From Deltaproteobacteria bacterium (GTDB lineage: Bacteria; Desulfobacterota; Binatia; UBA9968): a DNA stretch of 32,323 nt. The DNA is taken from positions 1 through 32,323 of the forward strand of contig JACPAM010000111.1 of the NCBI GenBank assembly GCA_016180805.1, read 5' to 3'. This document shows, one piece after another, positions 1-6,220 of this stretch. Both the position numbers and the translations under genes were made by a program. How positions within the stretch are numbered: the stretch's first letter is position 1; the number at the start of each line of letters is the position of its first letter. Under the pieces are notes generated by a model. That model saw nothing but the letters and a program-made list of their open reading frames with translations, ran no database searches and was not told the origin of the DNA.

Positions 1-93
1 GTAATTGTAACCGAAAGGGTGTTTCTCTTTGCGGAATTTGATGATCTCCCGAGCCAGGCTTACCGGGTTCGGCTTTTTCGGTTCTGCTTTCAT
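1..93 (-). CDS. N-terminal fragment of an unknown protein (runs off left edge)
   Basis: Reading the minus strand from the ATG at 93 gives 31 open codons to the window edge, beginning MKAEPKKPNPVSLAREI. The ORF track misses it because it has no stop in the window. A GAGG motif lies 8 bases upstream of the ATG and is a fair ribosome binding site. The peptide is Lys/Pro-rich and then turns amphipathic, with no signal peptide visible. It lies on the same strand as the sdh genes, but the ~540-bp repeat-rich spacer makes a shared transcript doubtful. I do not recognise the family. Coding status rests on the start context and the sensible composition. Confidence 0.5.
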   Translation of the reverse strand, partial: MKAEPKKPNPVSLAREIIKFRKEKHPFGYNY

Positions 94-401
94 ATCTTTA
101 GCCTCGGCCAAAAGGCCTGCCGTGCTTCCCTTTGAAGCCGGAGGGGGGGCGAGGAGAAAAGCCGCGGCGGCGCAGGGGGCTTCGGGACTCCCTTCGCTCC
201 ACGGGACTACGCCACGCGACCCACCGGGCCTGCGCTCGGACGAAGCTTCCGGAATTCCCTGCGAAGTAGCCCTGAAAGCTGTCAGTTCCGGCTTTCATCC
301 GGCGCAGTCCTCGGTCGGTACCCGCTGCTCCGTCCCACAGCCTGCTTGCAGGCGGTTAAGATGGTTTCGCTCGGGGAGCCCGCTCAGCCCACAGCGCCCG
401 A
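94..401. other. Non-coding spacer, GC-rich
   Basis: This is the spacer between the truncated left gene and hairpin copy A. The plus and minus ORFs in the track here are low-complexity (Arg, Pro, Ser, Gly-rich), overlap one another and resemble no protein family I know. No RNA gene or convincing promoter is visible. Confidence 0.5.
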
Positions 402-491
402 GGGGAGCGCGAGCGAGGCTGCGGACGTCCGATTACAAGCGATTCGACTCACGCCACAAACCCATCGGCCGCAGCCGAAAGCACGCTCCCC
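402..491. repeat. 90-bp dispersed hairpin element, copy A
   Basis: The left arm GGGGAGCGCG (402-411) pairs with CACGCTCCCC (482-491) with one mismatch. The inner arm GGCTGCGG (417-424) pairs with CCGCAGCC (469-476). A symmetric unpaired patch lies between the two stems, and the terminal loop is about 44 nt, containing GGACGTCC. The same element recurs at 5871-6073 and 23581-23670, and its total length here equals that at 23581. It sits downstream of the HdrB-like gene. It could be a non-autonomous mobile element, a structured RNA or a terminator-type repeat; which of these cannot be told from sequence alone. Confidence 0.75.
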
Positions 492-590
492 GAGGGAGCT
501 TAGTGACGGGGACAGGCACGCAAGCGAGCCAGTCCCCTCCCGAGGGAGCTTAGTGACGGGGACAGGCACGCAAGCGAGCCAGTCCCCTTG
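491..590. repeat. 50-bp tandem duplication carrying two REP-like palindromes
   Basis: Bases 491-540 and 541-590 are the same 50-bp unit, differing only in the last two bases. Each contains an imperfect palindrome (508-537 and 558-587) that starts GGGGACAGGC and ends GCCAGTCCCC. Its arms pair as GGGGAC/GTCCCC, GGC/GCC and CGC/GCG, separated by A-A mismatches. Related palindromes occur at 6018-6047 and 6106-6138. This layout resembles REP elements mobilised in trans by RAYT (Y1-type) transposases, but no such gene is in the window. Confidence 0.8.
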
Positions 591-637
591 CCACGGCCTG
601 ATGCTCGGCCTCCGTTGAGCTTTCGGAGGAATTCGAG

Positions 638-1519
638 CTAGGCCAGCATCTCTACCCGCGACTCCACCACGCGGGTCGAAACGATGTGCCGTTTTAGTTG
701 CATCTCCTCCGGGTCGAAACCGAGCGCCAGCCCGACGAATTGCGGCAGGTGGATAATCGGCAGGTCGATTTTTTCGCCCCTGACAGCCTGCGCCCTGGGC
801 TGGTTCCCATCCAAATTCAGGTGGCACAGGGGGCAGGGGGTGACCATGCAGTCAGCCCCTTTTTCCTTACTCTCACCGGTGTGTTTCGCCACCATGGCCA
901 GTGAATTCTCCTCGCTGGCCGTGAGGATGGGAAAGCCGCAGCACTTTCCCTTGCCGCTGATGTCGACCAAGTCGGCTCCCAAAATTTCGATCAGCTCATC
1001 GAGATAGTTCTTTCGCCTCGACAACTCCTTGGTCGGCGTAATCGCTTCCGGGGGCCGGCGCAGAAAACAGCCGTAAAAGGGTGAGACTTTGAGGCCCTTC
1101 AAAGGCCTGCGGATCAACGATTTCAGGCGGTCCAGCCCGTAATCTTCGAATAGAATCCACAGAAGATGCTTGACCTCCGTGGTCCCCCTGTATTCCAACC
1201 CCTCCTCCGCGAGATACTCCCGGTTGATCTTCTCCCGATACGCCGGATCGCTCTTCAGCCTGTAATTGGCTTGGGCCATTACCCCCTGGCAGGTACTGCA
1301 GATGGTCATGATGGGGAGGCCGAGCCCTTCCGCCTTGGCGAAGGTGCGGGCGTTGATCGGGTCGGAAAGATACTGCGGCAGAACCCCCGCGCCCGTGCAG
1401 CCCACGTCCTTTAATTCTTCGAGCTCAACTTCGAGCTTTTGAGCAACCTTGACCGCCGATGGGTAAAGTTCGGGACAGCCGCCCCGGGAGACGCATCCTG
1501 GGTAGAAGGCGTATTTCAT
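638..1519 (-). CDS. HdrB-like CCG-domain subunit of succinate dehydrogenase/fumarate reductase
   Basis: This 293-residue protein has two CCG (cysteine-rich) domains of the heterodisulfide reductase B type. Domain 1 has C9, then C41 in a CTG context (only one of the usual paired cysteines), then C74-x2-C77. Domain 2 is intact, with C151, C193-C194-G and C229-x2-C232. In HdrB such motifs hold non-cubane [4Fe-4S] clusters. In class E succinate dehydrogenases and in thiol:fumarate reductase the equivalent module passes electrons to or from a quinone or thiol partner. The start overlaps the sdhB stop (ATGA), implying translational coupling, and an AAGGAG site lies about 12 bases upstream. No transmembrane segment is seen. 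It is often named SdhE or SdhC in databases; I give no symbol because SdhE also names an unrelated flavinylation factor. Confidence 0.9.
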   Translation of the reverse strand: MKYAFYPGCVSRGGCPELYPSAVKVAQKLEVELEELKDVGCTGAGVLPQYLSDPINARTFAKAEGLGLPIMTICSTCQGVMAQANYRLKSDPAYREKINREYLAEEGLEYRGTTEVKHLLWILFEDYGLDRLKSLIRRPLKGLKVSPFYGCFLRRPPEAITPTKELSRRKNYLDELIEILGADLVDISGKGKCCGFPILTASEENSLAMVAKHTGESKEKGADCMVTPCPLCHLNLDGNQPRAQAVRGEKIDLPIIHLPQFVGLALGFDPEEMQLKRHIVSTRVVESRVEMLA

Positions 1520-2475
1520 TTTCTCTCGCGCTCTCCTTTCTCGAATATCTTTTTGATCCTGTCCGCGCCGGGGCGCTTTGAGTGCACGTACGGAAGCGGC
1601 GCTTTGCCCCGCACGAGGGCCTTGGCCGCCGTGGGAAGAAGCTTCATCAGCCCCTTGATGTTGGTTAAGCCTTCGGACTCCACAGCAAGCCTCCCCTCAT
1701 CCACCCACCCGCTCTCTTTGACCGAGGCGGCAAAACTTTGGTGGTGGCGGGCGACCTTCTCGTGCGAGATGCCCATTTGAAATGCTTTGTCGCGCAGCGC
1801 CACGATTCGCTCAGTAGGCGCTATGCCGCGCGGGCAATGCTCGCTTGCCTCGAAGCAGTGAACGCAGTCCCAGACTCCCTTGGGCTGCTCCGCGATGCGC
1901 AGCCGCTCTTTTCCGTCGCGATCGCGGGGATCGAAAGCGACGCGATAGGCCTTGGTCAGAGCGGCGGGGCCGAGGAAGTCGAAGTCCACGGGCAATACGG
2001 TGCAGCCCTCGTCGCAAAGGCCGCAGTAGTAGCAGCTCATGACCTGGCGCAGGTCTTTCATGACCGCGTCGGGCAGGCGATGTTCCTCGTTTGCAGGCCC
2101 TTCGCGCGGCTCGAGCCACGGCTTGACCGCTTTGATCTTGTTCCACAAAAAGGCGTCCCAATCGAAAACCAGGTCCTTGATGACCGGAATATTTCGGATC
2201 GGGTCGAGGGCGATCTCCGGCCCTTTCTTGGTAAAGGCGGAGACCTTGGCCGTGCAGGCAAACGTGCTCTTGCCGCTGATTCGCATCGTGCACTCGCCGC
2301 AGTAACCTCTAAGACAAGAGGCGCGAAAGGCGAGCGTTCCATCCAGCTCATCCCGGATCTTGAGCAGGCCATCCATCACGGTGGCGTCGTCGGAAAGATC
2401 CACGGTGTATTCCGAACGGCCCGGTTTGCCGTTGCCCTCCGGGTCCTTGCGGTAAACCTTGAACGTGATTTGCAT
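1516..2475 (-). CDS. sdhB: Succinate dehydrogenase/fumarate reductase iron-sulfur subunit with HdrC-like tail
   Basis: At 319 residues this is longer than the usual ~240. The N-terminal ferredoxin domain has a canonical [2Fe-2S] set (C54, C59, C62, C74). The second domain has C148-x2-C151-x2-C154-x3-C158. The third motif is C204-x2-C207, A210, C214-P, so a cysteine expected in a CxxCxxCxxxCP motif is alanine, although an extra Cys sits at 207. Residues after about 215 (PRGIAPTERIVALR and beyond) read like the tail of HdrC, matching the HdrB-like protein encoded next. The protein would relay electrons from SdhA to the HdrB-like subunit. A GGGAGGA ribosome site lies upstream of the ATG. The gene is 22 bp from sdhA and overlaps the next gene by 4 bp. 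Confidence 0.93.
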   Translation of the reverse strand: MQITFKVYRKDPEGNGKPGRSEYTVDLSDDATVMDGLLKIRDELDGTLAFRASCLRGYCGECTMRISGKSTFACTAKVSAFTKKGPEIALDPIRNIPVIKDLVFDWDAFLWNKIKAVKPWLEPREGPANEEHRLPDAVMKDLRQVMSCYYCGLCDEGCTVLPVDFDFLGPAALTKAYRVAFDPRDRDGKERLRIAEQPKGVWDCVHCFEASEHCPRGIAPTERIVALRDKAFQMGISHEKVARHHQSFAASVKESGWVDEGRLAVESEGLTNIKGLMKLLPTAAKALVRGKAPLPYVHSKRPGADRIKKIFEKGERERK

Positions 2476-2497
2476 CGGTAATTCCTCCCGCGATTCT

Positions 2498-4123
2498 TCA
2501 CCCTGGGATGCCGACCGGTTTATGCTGTAACTTCGGCCCGCCGTCGACGAGGCTTACCGAGATATGGCGCCTCCAGTTTTCGTCGTTGCGCTCGGGAAAA
2601 TCAGTCCGCCGATGCGCGCCGCGGCTTTCGGTGCGCGCCTGGGCCGCCAGGACGACTACCTCGGCCAAGCTCAGCATGGAGCCGAGTTCGAGGTAAGCGG
2701 TGAGCTGGTAATTATAGATCCGAGACGTGTCGCCCACTCGGAGCCTCTGGTGGCGCTCCTTCAAGTGCTGAAGCCGGTCCTGTGCCTCCTTCAGCCCGGT
2801 CTGGTTGCGCGCCAGGCCGACCTTCTCGTTCATGAGCCGTCCGAGCTCGCCGTGAATCTTCCCCAAGGAGTCGCTGGCTGAATTTTTCGAGGTCAATGCG
2901 CCGAGGCGCCTTTCCTCGTCGGAGAGCTTCGGCGCTGGGAAGCTTCGCTTCGGTGCGCTTGCCGCGTAGCGCGCCGCCGCCTCTCCGACTCTCCGGCCAA
3001 ACACGACCGCCTCGGTTAGCGTGTTTCCCGCCAGTCGTCCGGCGCCGTGAACTCCGCTCGAGGCGCACTCTCCGACCGCGAAAAGTCCCGCAAGGGCGGT
3101 TTCACCCTGGCCATTGATCTCGATCCCTCCCATCGGGCGATGCGCGGCCGGCTGGATCGCAATGGGATCCTTCGCGGCGTCTAGCCCCGCGACGGTTCGA
3201 AGCAATTCACAGGTCTGCGGGAAGCGAGAAGAGAGCTTCTCCTTCCCGATGGGTCTCAAGTCGAGAAAGACCGAGCCCCCGCCGTTTTCGATTGTATCCA
3301 TGATGGAGCCGCAGAGCTTTTCTCGAGGCACCGCCTTAGAGCCGGCAATTGTTCCTCCGTTGGCGTCGACCAACTCTGCCCCTTCACCAAGCACCGCTTC
3401 GGTTATCAGCAACCCGGGATTTTTCGGCACAACGGTCGGGTGAAACTGGACCATCTCCATATCCCTCAAGCGCCCGCCGGCGCTCAAGGCGAGACTAAGA
3501 CCGTCTCCAGTGGTTCCCAGCGACGCGGTGGAGGGGAGGTACAGACGCGTGAAACCGCCGGTAGCGAGGATCACCGCCCGCGCCGCAAAGCCTTCGAGCT
3601 TTCCGCTTCTCATGCCGAGACCGATCACCCCGAGACAGGTTCCGTCCTCGACAGCTAACGAGGTCACGTACCATTCTTCAAACGAGGGGATTTCCGCGCG
3701 CAGGAACTGCTCGTGCAAGACCTGAAGCACGATATGTCCGGTTCGATCGTCGGCATAGCAGGTTCGAGGCTGGCTGTTGGCGCCAAAGCGGCGCCGGTCG
3801 AGCCGTCCCTCGCCGTCGCGGTTGAAGGGAACGCCCATGCGCTCAAGCCAGACAGCTTCCTCAGCGGCTCCTTGGGTCAGGATTCGGACGAGTTCCGGCT
3901 CGCTAAGCCCGTCCCCTGCAAGGAGCGTGTCTTCGGCAAAGCGCTCGGAGGAATCCTCCTTGCCGAAAGGCGCGTTGAGCCCGCCCTGAGCCACCCCCGT
4001 GTTGGTTCTCAACGGATGGACCTTCGTGACGAGAGCAACGGCGGCACCCGCGCGCTTGGCGGCGATCGCAGCCCTGAGTCCCGAAGCTCCTCCGCCGATT
4101 ACCAAGACGTCAAATTCTTGCAT
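2498..4123 (-). CDS. sdhA: Succinate dehydrogenase/fumarate reductase flavoprotein subunit
   Basis: This 541-residue flavoprotein interconverts succinate and fumarate. It has the dinucleotide fold GGGASGLRAA (residues 10-19), the substrate-site stretch HPTVVP, PREKLCGSI with the likely catalytic Arg, HRPMGGIEI, the FAD motif GVHGAGRLAGNTL, and a C-terminal RGAHRRTDFPERND block typical of SdhA/FrdA. The sequence RTNTGVAQGG (39-48) has Asn41 where covalently flavinylated enzymes have His (RSHTxxAQGG). FAD is therefore probably bound non-covalently, as reported for thiol:fumarate reductase A and for aspartate oxidase. L-aspartate oxidase is a possible relative, but the sdhB and HdrB-like neighbours argue against it. 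The ribosome site is weak (TTAGGG). fumC lies 159 bp upstream on the same strand. Confidence 0.92.
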   Translation of the reverse strand: MQEFDVLVIGGGASGLRAAIAAKRAGAAVALVTKVHPLRTNTGVAQGGLNAPFGKEDSSERFAEDTLLAGDGLSEPELVRILTQGAAEEAVWLERMGVPFNRDGEGRLDRRRFGANSQPRTCYADDRTGHIVLQVLHEQFLRAEIPSFEEWYVTSLAVEDGTCLGVIGLGMRSGKLEGFAARAVILATGGFTRLYLPSTASLGTTGDGLSLALSAGGRLRDMEMVQFHPTVVPKNPGLLITEAVLGEGAELVDANGGTIAGSKAVPREKLCGSIMDTIENGGGSVFLDLRPIGKEKLSSRFPQTCELLRTVAGLDAAKDPIAIQPAAHRPMGGIEINGQGETALAGLFAVGECASSGVHGAGRLAGNTLTEAVVFGRRVGEAAARYAASAPKRSFPAPKLSDEERRLGALTSKNSASDSLGKIHGELGRLMNEKVGLARNQTGLKEAQDRLQHLKERHQRLRVGDTSRIYNYQLTAYLELGSMLSLAEVVVLAAQARTESRGAHRRTDFPERNDENWRRHISVSLVDGGPKLQHKPVGIPG

Positions 4124-4204
4124 TTAAAACCCTAATCATGTTGGGGTGCGCTTCTTATAACAGATGGCCCCTGGAGGGTCAAGAAAGCAGGCTTTGCCCG
4201 CGCA

Positions 4205-4278
4205 ATTGCAAAATGAAAACTGCAAAATGCAAAGTTCAAAATTTTTCCTTTTGAATTTTTCAATTTGCATTTTGCATT
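4205..4278. repeat. AT-rich inverted repeat between fumC and sdhA
   Basis: GCAAAATGCAAA (4222-4233) is the exact reverse complement of TTTGCATTTTGC (4264-4275). Inside them TTCAAAA (4235-4241) pairs with TTTTGAA (4249-4255). The hairpin lies in the 159-bp gap between fumC and sdhA, so in RNA it could act as a partial terminator or stability element between the two. Its base composition differs sharply from the flanking genes. Confidence 0.7.
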
Positions 4279-4282
4279 GAAG

Positions 4283-5692
4283 TTACTCTTTTTCCGGGAT
4301 TCCCGGCTCGGTCATGCGCCATGGATCGAGAATTTTGTTTAGCCTGTCTTCCGGGAGAACCTTGTGCGCCAGCGAAACCTCCCGCACGGTCTTTCCGGTG
4401 GTAAAGGATTCTTTGGCGATCTTGGCGGCTGCGTCGTAGCCGATGACCGGCGCCAGAGCGGTCACCATCGCCAGGCTCTTTTCGATCATCTCTTCGCAGC
4501 GCTCCTGGTTAGCCTGGATTCCAACCACGCACCTCTCGGTAAAGGCGCGCACGGCGCTGGCGGTGAACGTGATCGCTTCCAGGAGCCTTAGCGCCATGAT
4601 CGGCATCATGACGTTGAGCTCGAAATTCCCCGCCTGACCACAGATCGTGATCGTGGCGTCGCAGCCGATAACATGGGCGGCGACCTGGAGGACCGACTCG
4701 CACATCACGGGGTTGACTTTTCCCGGCATGATCGAGGAGCCCGGCTGGGTATCCGGGAGCCCGATCTCCCCGATCCCGCATCTCGGCCCCGAGCTTAGCC
4801 AGCGCAGGTCGTTGGCGATCTTGGTCAGGCTTGCGGCCAGTGTTTTCAGGCTGCCGCTCAACTCCACGACCGCGTCCTTGGCGGCCTGAGCCTCAAAGTG
4901 ATTTTTCGCCTCACGAAAATTGACGCCGGTCATTTCGGAGATCTTTTTGATGGCTTTGGCGGGAAAGTCGGGGTGGGTGTTGATGCCCGTTCCGACCGCC
5001 GTGCCGCCGAGCGCGAGCTCTTCCAGGCCGGCCGAGGCGCGGCGGATTCGCTCTGCCCCGAGCTCGATCTGCCGCGCGTAGCCGCCAAACTCCTGGCCCA
5101 GGCGGATCGGCGTGGCGTCGGCCAGATGGGTGCGGCCGATTTTGACGATCCGGTCGAACTCCTGCGCCTTCTCTTTGAGGGCGAGATGGAGTTCGTCGAG
5201 GGCCGGCAAAAGCTCTCTTTGAATCGCCTCCAAGGCCGAAACATGAATGGCGGTGGGGATGACGTCATTGCTCGATTGGCTCATGTTTACATGGTCATTC
5301 GGGTGAACCTCCCTGCTCCCGCGCTGCTTGCCCAAAAGCTCGAGGGCGCGGTTGGCGATCACCTCGTTGGCGTTCATGTTCGTGGACGTTCCGGAACCCG
5401 TCTGAAAAATATCGACGACGAATTCTTTATCGAGTTTACCTTCTATGACCTCCGTTGCGGCCCGGCGGATGACGTCCGCAGTCTTGGGGTCGAGCAGCTT
5501 CAGCTCTTCGTTGGCGCTCGCGGCCGCGTGTTTGATGATGGCCAGGGCGCGGGTGAAACGGGGTGGAAAGCCGATACCGCTGATCGGGAAGTTGTCCACG
5601 GCGCGCTGGGTTTGGGCGCCGTAATAGGCGCTTTTCGGCACCTTGACTTCCCCCATGGAGTCCTTTTCGATCCGGTATTCCTGCACAGCCAT
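4283..5692 (-). CDS. fumC: Class II fumarate hydratase
   Basis: This 469-residue protein is almost the same length as E. coli FumC (467). It catalyses reversible hydration of fumarate to L-malate in the cytoplasm without an Fe-S cluster. Diagnostic blocks are VPKSAYYGAQTQRAV near the N-terminus, TGSGTSTNMNANEV, HPNDHVNMSQSSND, GRTHLADATPIRLGQE and the superfamily signature GSSIMPGKVNP with the catalytic loop serine. The aspartase/fumarase family is shared with aspartate ammonia-lyase and argininosuccinate lyase, but the block spacing fits fumarase. AAAGGAGAG lies just upstream of the ATG. It is the first gene of the fumC-sdhA-sdhB-HdrB-like cluster, so product and substrate of the fumarate/succinate step are encoded together. 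Confidence 0.96.
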   Translation of the reverse strand: MAVQEYRIEKDSMGEVKVPKSAYYGAQTQRAVDNFPISGIGFPPRFTRALAIIKHAAASANEELKLLDPKTADVIRRAATEVIEGKLDKEFVVDIFQTGSGTSTNMNANEVIANRALELLGKQRGSREVHPNDHVNMSQSSNDVIPTAIHVSALEAIQRELLPALDELHLALKEKAQEFDRIVKIGRTHLADATPIRLGQEFGGYARQIELGAERIRRASAGLEELALGGTAVGTGINTHPDFPAKAIKKISEMTGVNFREAKNHFEAQAAKDAVVELSGSLKTLAASLTKIANDLRWLSSGPRCGIGEIGLPDTQPGSSIMPGKVNPVMCESVLQVAAHVIGCDATITICGQAGNFELNVMMPIMALRLLEAITFTASAVRAFTERCVVGIQANQERCEEMIEKSLAMVTALAPVIGYDAAAKIAKESFTTGKTVREVSLAHKVLPEDRLNKILDPWRMTEPGIPEKE

Positions 5693-5883
5693 GGTTGACT
5701 CTCCTTTATGAATTTCTTTTTAGCTTTTAGCGGTTTCTCGGTTCTAAGTCTAGCTCCGCCTCGACCCGCGCACGGGGGTAGTTCACCGGTCTCGGGGACA
5801 AGCCGCTCCGGTCGAGGGCAATAACAAAATAAAAATCGCGACTCGCCCCCTCGACCGGTTGTGCGACCGAGGGGAGCGCGAGC

Positions 5884-5943
5884 CCCGTTGAGTAACTGCA
5901 CGGTCGAGGAACCACCCCCGTGGTCAAGACCACACTCCACGGG
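5884..5943. mobile_element. 60-bp putative miniature insertion with inverted ends
   Basis: The segment begins CCCGT and ends ACGGG, so its termini are inverted repeats. It is bounded by direct repeats of GCGAGC (5878-5883 and 5944-5949), as expected of a target-site duplication. An internal ACCAC/GTGGT hairpin is present. It is absent from the otherwise matching copies A and C. No open reading frame of note lies inside, so any movement would have been catalysed in trans. Confidence 0.5.
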
Positions 5944-6011
5944 GCGAGCGAGGCTGCGGAGACGTCCGATTACAAACGGCACGACTCATGGCACGAACCC
6001 ATCGGCCGCAG

Positions 6012-6049
6012 AGTTACGGGGACAGGCACGCAAGCGAGCCAGTCCCCTC
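6012..6049. mobile_element. REP-like palindrome inserted into hairpin copy B
   Basis: This 38-bp insertion contains the palindrome 6018-6047, with the same core as the pair at 508-587. It is flanked by GCCGCAG at 6005-6011 and 6050-6056, a likely 7-bp target duplication. The uninterrupted target GGCCGCAGCCGA is seen in copies A and C. Confidence 0.55.
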
Positions 6050-6105
6050 GCCGCAGCCGAGAGCGCGCTTCCCGAGGGAGCTTGGTCCATCGGCTGAATG
6101 CGAGC

Positions 6106-6138
6106 GGGGACAGGCACCGCTTCGCGGAGCCTGTCCCC
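6106..6138. repeat. REP-like palindrome variant with 10-bp perfect outer stem
   Basis: GGGGACAGGC pairs perfectly with GCCTGTCCCC. An A-A mismatch follows, then CCGC/GCGG closes a TTC loop. It shares the GGGGACAGGC head with the other three palindromes but has a different loop, so it is a second subtype. It lies about 80 bp downstream of the receiver-GAF-kinase gene (minus strand) and could fold as a 3' hairpin in that transcript. Confidence 0.65.
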
Positions 6139-6220
6139 TGAGCCGCGCGCTGACGGCTCGGCCCCCGAGGAGCCTTCAGAGGAATGCAGGCTAGGTACCG
6201 GAGCAGGTATTGCGGCGATG

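Larger units (their letters stand above)
5871..6073. repeat. Hairpin element, copy B, split by two nested insertions
   Basis: The left arm GGGGAGCGCG (5871-5880) pairs with CGCGCTTCCC (6064-6073) using one G-T (G-U in RNA) pair. The inner arm GGCTGCGG (5952-5959) pairs with CCGCAGCC (6051-6058). Compared with copies A and C it carries a 60-bp insertion (5884-5943) flanked by GCGAGC direct repeats and a 38-bp insertion (6012-6049) flanked by GCCGCAG direct repeats. Removing each insertion with one repeat leaves 92 bp. The 2-bp excess over the 90-bp copies is an extra GA before CGTCCG. Confidence 0.75.

Noticed and set aside
491-590. Two-unit direct repeat considered as a CRISPR array
   Set aside because: The units are contiguous 50-bp copies with no unique spacers, and no cas genes are present.
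29-618. Plus-strand ORFs of 174 and 90 residues
   Set aside because: They run through the hairpin and REP repeats, are Arg/Pro/Ser-rich, repeat the same peptide (RGSLVTGTGTQASQSP) because of the 50-bp duplication, and overlap a better-supported minus-strand gene start.
1738-2481. 247-residue plus-strand ORF
   Set aside because: It is antisense to sdhB, whose Fe-S motifs are unambiguous.
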